From: [Haemophilus] ducreyi
Lineage (GTDB): Bacteria > Pseudomonadota > Gammaproteobacteria > Enterobacterales > Pasteurellaceae
Assembly (NCBI RefSeq): GCF_900109315.1
Contig: NZ_FOJC01000002.1
Coordinates: 62,001 to 126,000, forward strand
Reading direction: 5' to 3'
Length of the DNA: 64,000 bases
The notes under the pieces are model-generated. The model ran no database searches, had not been told where the DNA came from, and saw nothing but the letters and a program-made list of their open reading frames with translations. The position numbers were made by a program, and so were the translations under genes. Shown piece after piece: positions 1 to 8,532 of the stretch. Numbering within the stretch: position 1 is the first letter of the stretch; each line of letters starts with the position of its first letter.

Positions 1-1
1 T

Positions 2-889
2 CGCCAACAGCTAAAAATGGAATTAGAACAAGGGCAAGATCGCTTATTAGAATTGAATTCAAATGGTGGTGAAATAGCCCAAGCATTGGCTGAAGCTATT
101 GCTCAAGAGGATAATAATCCACACTTGGTAAATTTTGCTTTAAATTTGTTTGATATCATCGGTTTAGAACAAGAAGATTTAGGCGAAAAATTGATCGCAT
201 TGAATCCAACAGGGCATATGCTAGTGTCTGATTTTCCAGGCTTATCCGAAGAAGGAACAACGATTACATTTGATCGCCAACTAGCATTAATGCGAGAAGA
301 GATAGAACTGTTAACCTGGGATCATCCAATGATTCGCCATGGCATTGATTTAATTACTTCAGGTGATATTGGCAAGTGTGCTATTTCATTATTAATTAAT
401 AAAAATTTACCAGCCGGCACATTATTGCTTGAAGCGATTTATGTAGTAGAAGCACAAGCACCAAAGAGTTTAAATCTGACTCGTTTTTTACCGCCAACCC
501 CGGTTAGGGTATTGCTTGATAGCAAAGGCAATGATATGGCGTCACAAGTGGCTTTTACCAGTTTAGAAAAACAGTTGAAGCCAGTGAATAAACAGATGGC
601 AAATAAAATTGCTAAAATGGCACAAACACAAATTAAAAAATTGATTACGCTCAGTGAACAAAAAATCGAAACCAAAGCACAAGCAATCATCATAGCCGCA
701 AAACAACAAGCGGATAATGTATTAAGTGCAGAGTTACATCGTCTGACGTCACTACAAGCGGTGAATAAAAATATTCGAGCCGATGAAATTGAATTATTAG
801 AGCATTTGAAAGTAGAATCACTTGCACAACTGACTCAAGCAAATTGGCGGTTAGATAGTTTACGTGTAATTGTGAGCAATAAAGCATAA
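2..889 (+). CDS. rapA: RNA polymerase-associated ATPase RapA (HepA), C-terminal part
   Basis: RapA is a SWI2/SNF2-type ATPase that binds core RNA polymerase and helps recycle it after termination. Only the last 295 or so residues lie here; the reading frame is open to the window edge, so the gene is cut by the window, not truncated in the genome. The helicase lobes lie upstream of the window. The visible part matches the family C-terminus: the segment around [17 protein letters not shown], then a helical stretch and the ending [10 protein letters not shown], all recognisable from E. coli RapA. rluA follows 56 bases downstream on the same strand, the same order as in E. coli. An in-frame ATG at base 17 exists but is internal to the protein. 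Confidence 0.93.
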   Translation, partial: RQQLKMELEQGQDRLLELNSNGGEIAQALAEAIAQEDNNPHLVNFALNLFDIIGLEQEDLGEKLIALNPTGHMLVSDFPGLSEEGTTITFDRQLALMREEIELLTWDHPMIRHGIDLITSGDIGKCAISLLINKNLPAGTLLLEAIYVVEAQAPKSLNLTRFLPPTPVRVLLDSKGNDMASQVAFTSLEKQLKPVNKQMANKIAKMAQTQIKKLITLSEQKIETKAQAIIIAAKQQADNVLSAELHRLTSLQAVNKNIRADEIELLEHLKVESLAQLTQANWRLDSLRVIVSNKA

Positions 890-945
890 CAGCGGCGTAA
901 AACAAGCACCTTTCTGCGGTAACTATTCATTCGAGAACATGTAAT

Positions 946-1614
946 ATGGCATTAATAGAATATCATCCACCACTTAATCCTTTTTTAGAGGAAGTGTATC
1001 GCGATAATCATATTGTCGTGATTAACAAGCCTAGTGGTTTATTATCTGTCCCGGGCAATCGACCAGAATATTACGATAGCGTCATGACCCGAGTGCAACA
1101 AAAGTATGGCTTTGCTGAACCAGCGCATCGTTTAGATATGGCAACGAGCGGTATTATTTTATTAGCTTTAAGCAAAGTGGCAGAGAAAGAACTTAAACGG
1201 CAGTTTCGAGATCGAGAACCCAAAAAACATTACATTGCTTTACTGTGGGGGAAGTTAGGTGATCGGGTAGGGCAAACGGGAGAAATTAATTTTCCACTTA
1301 TTTGTGATTGGGAAAATCGACCGCGACAAAAAATTTGTTATGAGCGTGGTAAAAAAGCAACAACACATTATGAAGTGCTTGAACACTTAGCCAATAACAC
1401 TACGCGCGTCAAATTTACGCTAATTACTGGCCGTTCACATCAATTAAGAGTACATTCATTAGCATTAGGCCATCCGATTATTGGTGATAAATTTTATGCG
1501 AACCCGTTAGCGAAAAGTTTAGCGCAGCGTTTATGTTTACATGCAGAAAGTTTGACGATTGCTCATCCGATTTCTGCTGAATTGATTACTTTTAATACAG
1601 AACCCACTTTTTAA
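946..1614 (+). CDS. rluA: Dual-specificity pseudouridine synthase RluA (23S rRNA U746 / tRNA U32)
   Basis: RluA isomerises U746 in 23S rRNA and U32 in several tRNAs to pseudouridine. The 222-residue protein has the usual length and the catalytic motif HRLDMATSG with the nucleophilic aspartate at residue 64, the same position as in E. coli RluA. The N-terminal INKPSGLLSVPG and the later GRSHQLRVH segments are family signatures. It follows rapA on the same strand, an order conserved in enterobacteria. A hairpin with a T-run lies about 150 bases beyond the stop. Confidence 0.95.
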   Translation: MALIEYHPPLNPFLEEVYRDNHIVVINKPSGLLSVPGNRPEYYDSVMTRVQQKYGFAEPAHRLDMATSGIILLALSKVAEKELKRQFRDREPKKHYIALLWGKLGDRVGQTGEINFPLICDWENRPRQKICYERGKKATTHYEVLEHLANNTTRVKFTLITGRSHQLRVHSLALGHPIIGDKFYANPLAKSLAQRLCLHAESLTIAHPISAELITFNTEPTF

Positions 1615-1765
1615 ATGGGTAAACTAAGCTAAATATATTTAAGCTTTACAATTTAATATCTTTACTTTTTGGTATAAATGTTTTACACTACAATCAGTTT
1701 ATGACAATTAGTCCTGTTATAAGCTCGTCATCCAAATGACTTAAAATTTTATTCATCTAATCTTT

Positions 1766-1792
1766 GGCTAGGGTAAAACCTAGCCTTTTTTT
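1766..1792 (+). terminator. Rho-independent terminator downstream of rluA
   Basis: A 7-bp perfect stem (GGCTAGG / CCTAGCC) with a six-base loop is followed by seven T on the plus strand. It sits 152 bases after the rluA stop, so it ends either a long rluA 3' tail or a separate short transcript. It does not work for ampD, which reads the other way without a T-run. Confidence 0.8.
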
Positions 1793-1798
1793 ATATTG

Positions 1799-2350
1799 TT
1801 AAGTGGTGAGTAACGATTTGTAATAACGCCAATTAAAATATTGGCCAGGATCAATTTTTCTACCGGGAGCAACGTGACTATGGCCAACAATCCGATCGAT
1901 CGTTATTTGAGGGTATTCAGCCATAATGGCTTGAGTTAATTGTGCCAAAGATTGGTATTGTGCTTCAGTAAAAGGGTGATTATTACTACCTTCTAACTCA
2001 ATACCGATTGAATAATCATTACATTTTTCGCGCCTCTCGAAACTAGAAACGCCCGCATGCCAAGCGACATCGTTAAAATTCACATATTGGGTAATTTCAC
2101 CTTTACGATTGATTAAACAATGTGCCGATACGCGTAAATCTTTAATTTGTGCAAAAGAAGGGTGAAGCGATGAATCTAACTTGCCTTGAAAAAATTGATC
2201 AATAAAAGGCTGACCAAATTGATCAGGCGGTAAACTAATATAATGAATAACGAGTAATGAAATATCATCTATTTTCGGACGCGCATTAAAATGTGGAGAC
2301 GGAAGTTGTCTTTGTTGAACAAGTGTGCCATTTTTAATCATTAATTGCAT
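1799..2350 (-). CDS. ampD: 1,6-anhydro-N-acetylmuramyl-L-alanine amidase AmpD
   Basis: AmpD is the cytoplasmic zinc amidase that removes the peptide from anhydromuropeptides during cell wall recycling. In bacteria with AmpR/AmpC its loss induces beta-lactamase; no ampC is visible here. The 183-residue protein is full length. The zinc ligands can be read: the histidine in LVIHYISLP (residue 36) and the histidine and aspartate of GHSHVAPGRKIDPG near the C-terminus. The conserved DVAWHAG and GIELEG strands are also present. It is divergent from rlmJ, with 79 bases between the starts. Confidence 0.95.
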   Translation of the reverse strand: MQLMIKNGTLVQQRQLPSPHFNARPKIDDISLLVIHYISLPPDQFGQPFIDQFFQGKLDSSLHPSFAQIKDLRVSAHCLINRKGEITQYVNFNDVAWHAGVSSFERREKCNDYSIGIELEGSNNHPFTEAQYQSLAQLTQAIMAEYPQITIDRIVGHSHVAPGRKIDPGQYFNWRYYKSLLTT

Positions 2351-2429
2351 ATATCACCTTGGGAGTGTTTTTCAATGAGGTTACGTGTTAGAATTAGTCA
2401 ATTAAATTTGAAAAAAGTTAGATAAAATT

Positions 2430-3272
2430 ATGCTTAGTTATCGCCATAGTTTCCACGCAGGTAATCACGCGGATGTTGTCAAACATATTGTACAACTGTT
2501 GATTTTACAATCATTAAAGCAAAAAGATAAAGGCTTTTTATATCTAGATACTCACGCAGGTGTTGGGCGTTATAGTTTATTCAGTGCAGAATCTGAAAAA
2601 ACCGGTGAATATTTAGCCGGTATTGCACGCCTTTGGCAACGTATCGATTTACCTGAAGAAATTGCCTTTTATATTGAGGAGCTGAAAAAAGTAAATAAAG
2701 GGGAAAAATTACGTTATTACGCAGGCTCACCTTTGCTAGCAGTTAATCAATTACGTCCTCAAGACCGGGCAATTTTAACTGAATTACATCCACACGACTT
2801 CCCATTATTACGTCAAGAATTTGCTAAAAAAGAGAATGTAATAACTAAACGTGAAAATGGTTTTCAACAACTAAAAGCCGCTTTGCCTCCCAAAGAACGG
2901 CGAGGGTTTATATTGATTGATCCGCCTTATGAGTTAAAAGAAGATTATGAACAAGTCGTCAGTGCGGTTCAAGCGGGCTACAATCGCTTTACAACAGGCA
3001 TATATGCTATTTGGTATCCCATAGTCAGGCGTCAACATACTAAACGAATTATACGAGGTTTGTGTGACAGTGGCATTCGCAAAATTTTGCAGATTGAATT
3101 TGCAGTACGGCCTGATTCAGATCAACGTGGTATGACGGCTAGCGGTATGATTGTGATTAATCCGCCTTGGCAATTAGCGAGTCAGATGCAGAAAATTTTA
3201 CCTTATTTAACAGAAGTTCTCGTACCAGAAGGAACAGGATCTTGGGTTGTTGATTGGATTTCACCAGAATAA
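2430..3272 (+). CDS. rlmJ: 23S rRNA (adenine2030-N6)-methyltransferase RlmJ
   Basis: RlmJ methylates N6 of A2030 in 23S rRNA using S-adenosylmethionine. The 280-residue protein opens with LSYRHSFHAGNHADVVKH, the family's diagnostic N-terminus, and has the amino-methyltransferase catalytic motif IDPPYE near residue 168. It is a single gene between the divergent ampD and pyrE, closed by its own strong terminator. Confidence 0.95.
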   Translation: MLSYRHSFHAGNHADVVKHIVQLLILQSLKQKDKGFLYLDTHAGVGRYSLFSAESEKTGEYLAGIARLWQRIDLPEEIAFYIEELKKVNKGEKLRYYAGSPLLAVNQLRPQDRAILTELHPHDFPLLRQEFAKKENVITKRENGFQQLKAALPPKERRGFILIDPPYELKEDYEQVVSAVQAGYNRFTTGIYAIWYPIVRRQHTKRIIRGLCDSGIRKILQIEFAVRPDSDQRGMTASGMIVINPPWQLASQMQKILPYLTEVLVPEGTGSWVVDWISPE

Positions 3273-3275
3273 ATG

Positions 3276-3309
3276 ATCCCCCTAGTTGTTGTGGCTAGGG
3301 GATTTTTTT
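3276..3309 (+). terminator. Rho-independent terminator of rlmJ
   Basis: A 7-bp stem CCCCTAG / CTAGGGG closes a nine-base loop and is followed by a run of seven T. It lies directly after the rlmJ stop codon. Confidence 0.9.
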
Positions 3310-3315
3310 GCCATT

Positions 3316-3338
3316 TTTAAGCTAATAGTGAGCTTAAA
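3316..3338 (+). other. Small stem-loop in the region upstream of pyrE
   Basis: Perfect 8-bp arms TTTAAGCT / AGCTTAAA flank a seven-base loop, 36 bases before the pyrE start. There is no T-run after it. It may be a leader structure or an operator; the sequence does not decide. A reversed AAGCGGGC uptake-signal variant follows at 3341-3348. Confidence 0.4.
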
Positions 3339-3373
3339 TTGCCCGCTTAGCTTATATTTTGAGAGGAATTGAA

Positions 3374-4015
3374 ATGGAACAATATAAATATGATTTTATT
3401 GAATTTGCTTTAAGTCGCGATGTATTAAAATTTGGTGAATTTACTTTAAAATCAGGCCGCATAAGTCCTTATTTTTTTAATGCGGGCTTATTTAATACGG
3501 GACGTGATCTAGCAAAGTTAGGTGAATATTATGCAACAGCGATTCAAGCCAGCCAGATTGAATATGATGTCTTGTTTGGGCCCGCTTATAAAGGTATTCC
3601 GATCGCCACTACAGTAGCGGTTGCTTTAGCCAATCAATTTGCCATTGATAAACCTTGTTGTTTTAATCGAAAAGAAGCCAAAACGCATGGAGAAGGGGGA
3701 CAATTAATTGGCGCAGTTTTACAGGGTAAAATTTTATTGGTAGATGATGTGATTACAGCCGGCACAGCAATTCGCGAATCAATGCAATTAATTAAATTAA
3801 ATCAAGCCAGTTTAGCTGGTGTAATGATTGCCTTAAACCGCCAAGAGAAAGGAAATGGCGAATTATCAGCTATTCAAGAAGTTGAACGAGATTATGCTTG
3901 CCAAGTGCATTCAATTATTAATTTTGATGATTTAGTTTATTTCATCGAACAATCAGCTAAATACGCGCCTTACTTAACTAAAATGCGAGAATATCGAGCT
4001 AAATATGGTGTTTAG
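3374..4015 (+). CDS. pyrE: Orotate phosphoribosyltransferase PyrE
   Basis: PyrE joins orotate to PRPP, giving orotidine monophosphate, the fifth step of de novo pyrimidine synthesis. The 213-residue protein carries the PRPP-binding loop [13 protein letters not shown] and the orotate-side motif [12 protein letters not shown] chose the ATG at 3374, giving the family N-terminus MEQYKYDF and preceded by GAGAGG seven bases upstream; an in-frame TTG at 3359 would add five residues but lies next to that ribosome site. It stands alone between the rlmJ terminator and the ruvAB promoter. Confidence 0.95.
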   Translation: MEQYKYDFIEFALSRDVLKFGEFTLKSGRISPYFFNAGLFNTGRDLAKLGEYYATAIQASQIEYDVLFGPAYKGIPIATTVAVALANQFAIDKPCCFNRKEAKTHGEGGQLIGAVLQGKILLVDDVITAGTAIRESMQLIKLNQASLAGVMIALNRQEKGNGELSAIQEVERDYACQVHSIINFDDLVYFIEQSAKYAPYLTKMREYRAKYGV

Positions 4016-4071
4016 CGACATTTTTTTCACAATGTAACATAAAATTGCATAAATTAGCCCGCTTGCTAAGC

Positions 4072-4087
4072 CTGTTTTTTTATACAG
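4072..4087. promoter_or_regulatory. LexA (SOS) box in the ruvAB promoter
   Basis: CTG, ten A/T bases, CAG: an exact match to the CTG-N10-CAG core of the LexA operator, with the flanking T and A also matching (CTGT...ACAG). It ends eight bases before an extended -10 element (TGC-TATGCT, 4093-4101) and covers the -35 region, so bound LexA would block the polymerase. E. coli ruvAB is also under LexA. That LexA acts here is inferred. Confidence 0.8.
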
Positions 4088-4141
4088 TTTTGTGCTATGC
4101 TATTTGAACAACACTTCCTAGTATATTACGAGGAATTTTTT

Positions 4142-4168
4142 ATGGTTAGCAAGGTAGATTTTAGGTAG
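4142..4168 (+). other. Eight-codon open reading frame in the ruvA leader
   Basis: An ATG with a well-placed AGGA seven bases upstream opens an eight-codon frame (MVSKVDFR) that stops nine bases before the ruvA ATG. It is downstream of the LexA box and -10 element, so it would be on the ruvAB mRNA. It could couple translation into ruvA or be chance; nothing here proves that it is translated. Confidence 0.35.
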
Positions 4169-4177
4169 AAGCAAATT

Positions 4178-4783
4178 ATGATTGGACGTTTATACGGAAA
4201 AATTATTGAGAAACAGCCCCCCGAGATGGTTATTGATGTACAGGGCATAGGCTATGAAGTTTTATTACCTATGACCAGTTTTTACCATTTACCCCAAGTC
4301 GGTGAAGAAACCACTATTTTTACTCATTTAGTCGTACGTGAAGATGCGCATTTATTATTTGGTTTTGCCCAAAAGCAAGATCGCACCTTGTTTCGTGAAT
4401 TAATTAAAACGAATGGTGTTGGGCCTAAATTAGCGCTTGCTATTTTATCCGCAATGTCTGTTGTGCAATTTGCCAATGCGGTTGAGAACGAAGAACTGGT
4501 TAAATTAACTAAAATTCCAGGTGTTGGACGTAAGACCGCTGAACGATTATTAGTTGAATTAAAAGGCAAGTTTAAAGGAATAGCACAAACGGATTTCTTT
4601 GTAGAGCATTCACACGAAACGATGGTTGCCACCTATGAAATAGATGCTTCAGAAGAAGCGCGTGATGCTCTCCTTGCATTAGGTTATAAGTTAACCGATG
4701 CAGAGAAAATGATCAAAAAAGTGCATAAATCCGGTGCAACCAGTGAACAACTCATTCGCGATGCACTAAAAGCATCACTATAA
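4178..4783 (+). CDS. ruvA: Holliday junction branch migration protein RuvA
   Basis: RuvA binds four-way junctions as a tetramer and loads the RuvB motor. The 201-residue protein has the N-terminal OB domain (MIGRLYGKI...), the double helix-hairpin-helix region with [12 protein letters not shown] and [16 protein letters not shown] (residues 85-135), and the mobile C-terminal domain that contacts RuvB. It is followed by ruvB in the same direction. ruvC is not adjacent in this window. Expression is probably SOS controlled through the LexA box at 4072. Confidence 0.96.
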   Translation: MIGRLYGKIIEKQPPEMVIDVQGIGYEVLLPMTSFYHLPQVGEETTIFTHLVVREDAHLLFGFAQKQDRTLFRELIKTNGVGPKLALAILSAMSVVQFANAVENEELVKLTKIPGVGRKTAERLLVELKGKFKGIAQTDFFVEHSHETMVATYEIDASEEARDALLALGYKLTDAEKMIKKVHKSGATSEQLIRDALKASL

Positions 4784-4838
4784 AATCTTAATAGGCTATG
4801 TGAGCCTAATTGCTATTTATATCGAAAACTATTACCAA

Positions 4839-5843
4839 ATGATTGAAGCAGACAGAATAATTAGTGCCTCGCTACAGCGAGAAGAAGAAGTCGTTGATCG
4901 CGCTATCCGCCCCAAATTATTAACCGATTATGTTGGTCAGCCATCAGTAAGAGAGCAGATGGAAATTTTTATCAAAGCGGCCAAATTACGCCATGAAGCG
5001 CTTGATCACTTACTGATTTTTGGCCCTCCCGGCTTAGGAAAAACGACCTTAGCGAATATTGTTGCTAATGAAATGGGCGTTAATATTCGAACAACCTCTG
5101 GACCAGTATTAGAAAAAGCGGGTGATTTAGCCGCAATGTTAACCAATCTAGAGCCGTATGATGTTTTATTTATTGATGAAATTCACCGCTTATCACCGGC
5201 TATTGAAGAAGTGCTTTATCCTGCGATGGAAGATTATCAATTAGATATTATGATTGGTGAAGGCCCTGCGGCGCGTTCGATTAAATTAGATTTACCACCT
5301 TTTACCCTAGTGGGCGCAACCACGCGTGCCGGTTCATTAACTTCACCATTACGTGATCGTTTTGGTATTGTACAGCGGTTAGAATTTTATAATGTGGACG
5401 ATTTAACTTCCATCGTCAAACGCAGTGCCGCGTGTCTAAATTTGAATCTATCAGCGGATGGCGCTTATGAAGTTGCGCGACGTTCGCGTGGTACACCGCG
5501 GATTGCCAACCGTTTATTACGTCGAGTTAGAGATTATGCAGATGTTCGCAATAATGGCGTCATTACTTCAGAGATTGCTAAACAAGCATTAGTGATGCTT
5601 GATGTTGATCCGCAAGGATTTGACTTTATGGATATCAAGTTATTGCAGGCGATTGTTGAACGTTTTGATGGTGGGCCTGTGGGTTTAGATAACCTTGCAG
5701 CGGCAATTGGTGAAGAACGTGAAACCATTGAAGATGTATTGGAGCCTTATCTAATTCAGCAAGGTTTTTTACAACGAACACCCCGAGGGCGGATTGCCAC
5801 CACAAGAACTTATGCACATTTAGGTATAAGTTTGAGTGAATAA
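4839..5843 (+). CDS. ruvB: Holliday junction ATP-dependent helicase RuvB
   Basis: RuvB is the hexameric AAA+ motor that drives branch migration. Walker A (GPPGLGKTT), Walker B (DEIH), sensor [18 protein letters not shown] and the arginine finger region [12 protein letters not shown] are all present, then the winged-helix domain ending near [14 protein letters not shown] chose the ATG at 4839 because MIEADRIIS is the family N-terminus, giving 334 residues. A GTG at 4800 would add 13 unconserved residues and sits only 16 bases after ruvA. Neither start has a strong ribosome site, so translation may be coupled to ruvA. Confidence 0.95.
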   Translation: MIEADRIISASLQREEEVVDRAIRPKLLTDYVGQPSVREQMEIFIKAAKLRHEALDHLLIFGPPGLGKTTLANIVANEMGVNIRTTSGPVLEKAGDLAAMLTNLEPYDVLFIDEIHRLSPAIEEVLYPAMEDYQLDIMIGEGPAARSIKLDLPPFTLVGATTRAGSLTSPLRDRFGIVQRLEFYNVDDLTSIVKRSAACLNLNLSADGAYEVARRSRGTPRIANRLLRRVRDYADVRNNGVITSEIAKQALVMLDVDPQGFDFMDIKLLQAIVERFDGGPVGLDNLAAAIGEERETIEDVLEPYLIQQGFLQRTPRGRIATTRTYAHLGISLSE

Positions 5844-5870
5844 AATAGCTATTATTGCATCATAGCATGA

Positions 5871-5909
5871 AAAAAAGCCCGCTTGAAATGATATAAGCGG
5901 GCTTTTTTT
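5871..5909. terminator. Bidirectional terminator made of paired AAGCGGGC motifs
   Basis: Perfect 14-bp arms built on AAGCGGGC and its reverse complement flank a ten-base spacer. A-run on one side and T-run on the other allow termination in both directions, between ruvB (plus) and the purine permease (minus). Confidence 0.9.
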
Positions 5910-5923
5910 ATAGAGTTAATTGA

Positions 5924-7224
5924 TTAGATGGCTAAATCAAACGCATAGAATGCGACTAAGGCAATTGCAATAAAGATAGTACCAATATTGAGCTGTTTGA
6001 ATTCACCCGCAATAATGCGACCAATCACTAATGTTGAAAAACCTAGCATAATACCTGTAACAATATTTGCAGTTAATACAATAAACACGGCGCAAACTAA
6101 GCCAGCCATTGCACTAATAAAATCATTAAAATCTAATTTTGATACGTTACTTAACATTAATAAACCAACATACATTAACGCTGGTGCAGTAGCATAACCC
6201 GGCACTAAAAATGCGAGTGGTTGAAAGAATAGCATCAGTAAAAAACCGATCCCCACTACCACGGCAGTTAAACCAGTTTTACCGCCTACGGCAGTTCCTG
6301 CGGCAGATTCAATATAAACAGCAGCAGGCGCAGTACCAAATAACCAGCAAGAATAGAACCAAATGAATCTGCAGTTAATGCACGCCCACCATTAATAATT
6401 TGGCCATCTTTATCTAATAAATTCGCTTGACCTGCTACTGCACGAATTGTGCCTGTTGCATTAAAAATAGCGGTCATTACTAACGCGAATACGACCGGTA
6501 AAATAGCCGTATTGAGTGCACCACTAATGTTTAAATTTAAGAATTGTGAATTATCACCAAAACTTGGCATTTTAAAGAAGCCGGTATAGTTAACATTTGG
6601 ATCAAACATTAAACCAATCACAGTAATTGCAATAATGGCCCATAAAATAGAACCTTTCGCTTTTAAACGTTCTAAACCAATGATAGCAGTTAAACCTAAT
6701 AATGCCATCATCACAGGGAATGAAGTGAAATCGCCCATTTTTACGGGTAAACCAGCTTGATTACTTACTACTAAGCCAACACGGTTGGCAGCAATTAATA
6801 ATAGGAATAAACCAATCCCAATACCGGCACCATGTGCAATGCTTATCGGCAGATTACGTAAAATCCAAGCGCGTACACCAGTAATTGAAATTAGGGTAAA
6901 AATCAGACCCATTAAAAAAATGGCACCTAATGCCACAGGGATTGAAATGCCTTGTCCCAACACCAAACTAAAGGCAGTAAAAGCGGTTAATGAAATAGCA
7001 CAGCCAATTGCCATAGGCACATTTGCCCATAAGCCAATAATAATAGAACCTAAGCCAGACACTAGACAGGTTGCAATAAAGACCGATTCAGCAGGAAAAC
7101 CGGCTTGACTAAGCATTCCCGGTACAACAATCACGGAATAGACCATTGCTAAGAAAGTGGTTAAGCCAGCAATAATTTCTTGGCGGGCAGAGGAACCACG
7201 TTCTTCAAATTTAAATAAAGACAT
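5924..7224 (-). pseudogene. Guanine/hypoxanthine permease (NCS2 family, GhxP/GhxQ-like), frameshifted
   Basis: The protein would import purine bases across the inner membrane with protons. The first 300 or so residues (7224 down to about 6343) and the last 112 (6262 to 5924) are two frames of one protein. Both match E. coli GhxP closely, with [22 protein letters not shown] at the start and [20 protein letters not shown] later. Just after GSILAG the frame changes. One missing base near 6342, in an A/T stretch read as GGT-TAT-TTG where GGT-TTA-TTT-GGT-ACT-GCG is expected, explains it; adding one T restores the family sequence [15 protein letters not shown]. As read, translation ends shortly afterwards, so transport should be lost unless this is a sequencing error. 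A PurR-like box lies upstream at 7293. Confidence 0.88.
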
Positions 7225-7269
7225 AACGACCTCAAAGAAGTAAGGATGAAAATCATTTCAAGGGGCTGG

Positions 7270-7308
7270 ATTGTACAGAAGAATAAACAGATAAGCAAAC
7301 GCGTGCTT
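7270..7308 (-). promoter_or_regulatory. PurR box overlapping the promoter of the purine permease
   Basis: The 16 bases at 7293-7308 (AAGCAAACGCGTGCTT) match the PurR operator ANGCAANCGNTTNCNT with one mismatch. Read on the minus strand, the downstream half is also a candidate -35 (TTGCTT), 17 bases from a -10 TACAAT at 7275-7270. A bound repressor would cover the -35. PurR control of purine permeases is known in E. coli; here it is inferred from the site. Confidence 0.65.
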
Positions 7309-7323
7309 TGAATGTTTTAAGCT

Positions 7324-7365
7324 AAGCGGGCTATTTTAATTAGGTTATTTCAAAATAGACCGCTT
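7324..7365 (-). terminator. Hairpin pairing AAGCGGGC with AAGCGGTC, downstream of the ferritin pair
   Basis: Fourteen-base arms (AAGCGGGCTATTTT at 7324-7337, AAAATAGACCGCTT at 7352-7365) pair except at one position, where one arm carries the GGGC and the other the GGTC form of the uptake-signal core. It lies just after the second ferritin gene on the minus strand. It has no strong T-run, so termination may be weak. Confidence 0.55.
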
Positions 7366-7385
7366 ATAAGGTATAAATTATTTTG

Positions 7386-7874
7386 CTACGGATAGCTGGC
7401 TAAATCTTTATCAATGTAATATAACGCTTTACCATCTTCACCTAATAAATTGAATTTATTTAAGATCGTATTAAATAAGAATTCTTCTTCGTGTTGTTCT
7501 GCAACATACCATTGTAAAAAATTGAAAGTGGCATAATCTTTCATTTCAAAAGCAGTATCAACTAATTGATTAATTTTAGTGGTAATATACTTTTCGTGTT
7601 CTAAGACCATTTCAAATAATGCTTTAAGGGAAGCATATTCAGCAATTGGCGCCTCAATAGCCGCAATCTCAACAGATGAACCTGTTTCATTCAAATAACT
7701 GAACAAGCGACGCATATGTTGCATTTCTTCTGTGGCGTGCGCTTTTAAAAATTTAGCCGCACCCGCAAAGCCATTTTTATCTGCCCAAGCAGACATTTGT
7801 AGATAAAAATTAGAGGAATAAAGCTCTAGATTTAATTGCTCGTTCAAACGTTGAACCATATTTTGCGGTAACAT
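7386..7874 (-). CDS. ftnB: Non-haem ferritin, second copy
   Basis: Ferritin oxidises and stores iron in a 24-subunit shell. The 162-residue protein has the ferroxidase ligands at the positions of E. coli FtnA: Glu17, Glu50 and His53 (in HATEEMQHM), and the later glutamates and glutamine in LEHEKYIT and [10 protein letters not shown]. Its ATG overlaps the stop of the upstream ferritin gene by one base (TAATG), so the two are co-transcribed and probably translationally coupled. The pair resembles the tandem ferritin genes of H. influenzae; paralogues can form mixed shells, which I infer only as a possibility. The gene symbol follows that usage and is tentative. Confidence 0.9.
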   Translation of the reverse strand: MLPQNMVQRLNEQLNLELYSSNFYLQMSAWADKNGFAGAAKFLKAHATEEMQHMRRLFSYLNETGSSVEIAAIEAPIAEYASLKALFEMVLEHEKYITTKINQLVDTAFEMKDYATFNFLQWYVAEQHEEEFLFNTILNKFNLLGEDGKALYYIDKDLASYP

Positions 7875-8380
7875 TATGCTGCTCCTTGTGATTGTTCTAA
7901 CTCTTCTAAATCTTTATCAATGAAATAAAGTGATTTTTTACCTTCGCCTGCAACAGAGAACTTGTCTAAAATTTCACTAAATAATTTCTCTTCTTCGTGT
8001 TGTTCTGCAACATACCATTGTAAGAAATTAAATGTTGAATAATCTTTGGCGGCGGAAGTGGCTTCCACTAATTCATTAATTTTAGCGGTTACGTGTTTTT
8101 CGTGTGTTAACACCATATCGAATAACGCTTTTAATGATGGATAATCTGCTTGTGGCGCATCTATTTTACCTAGTATCGGCAAACTACCTGTTTCACTGAC
8201 ATAGTTGAATAGTTTTTGCATATGGGCTAATTCTTCATCAGCATGGCTCAGTAAAAAGTGTGCTGCGCCCTCAAAACCATTTTTTGAGCACCAAGCAGAC
8301 ATTTGCAGATAAAGGTTAGAAGAGTAAAACTCTAGATTGATTTGTTCATTGAGCTTGTCAACGATAGCTTGCTGTAACAT
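7874..8380 (-). CDS. ftnA: Non-haem ferritin, first copy
   Basis: The first of the tandem ferritins, 168 residues. Ferroxidase residues Glu17, Glu50 and His53 are present ([15 protein letters not shown]), as is the [10 protein letters not shown] helix. I chose the ATG at 8380 because [21 protein letters not shown] is the family N-terminus and GGAAAGG precedes it; the open frame runs back to 8488, but those 36 residues have no ferritin similarity. It differs from its neighbour in having a longer acidic tail ([10 protein letters not shown]). I see no clear Fur box between secF and this gene. Confidence 0.93.
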   Translation of the reverse strand: MLQQAIVDKLNEQINLEFYSSNLYLQMSAWCSKNGFEGAAHFLLSHADEELAHMQKLFNYVSETGSLPILGKIDAPQADYPSLKALFDMVLTHEKHVTAKINELVEATSAAKDYSTFNFLQWYVAEQHEEEKLFSEILDKFSVAGEGKKSLYFIDKDLEELEQSQGAA

Positions 8381-8452
8381 ATTTTTTCCTTTCCTTTTGC
8401 TTGAAAGTTTAGATGAATGAGAGCTAATTTCATTTCGAAATGCAGATACGAC

Positions 8453-8478
8453 AAAGGGGCAGAATATTCTACCCCTTT
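8453..8478 (-). terminator. Hairpin between secF and ftnA
   Basis: Arms AAAGGGG / CCCCTTT enclose an inner palindrome AGAATATTCT, giving a 26-base near-perfect hairpin with one internal mismatch. It follows secF on the minus strand. Only three T follow the stem, so it could be a weak terminator or an mRNA 3'-end stabiliser. Confidence 0.5.
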
Positions 8479-8532
8479 CATTAGCCACTAAATTATATAC
8501 ACTAATTTAATAAAATGCTATTACTATAATAA

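Noticed and set aside
439..693. 84-codon minus-strand frame opposite rapA
   Set aside because: Shadow of the rapA frame; no similarity or start signal.
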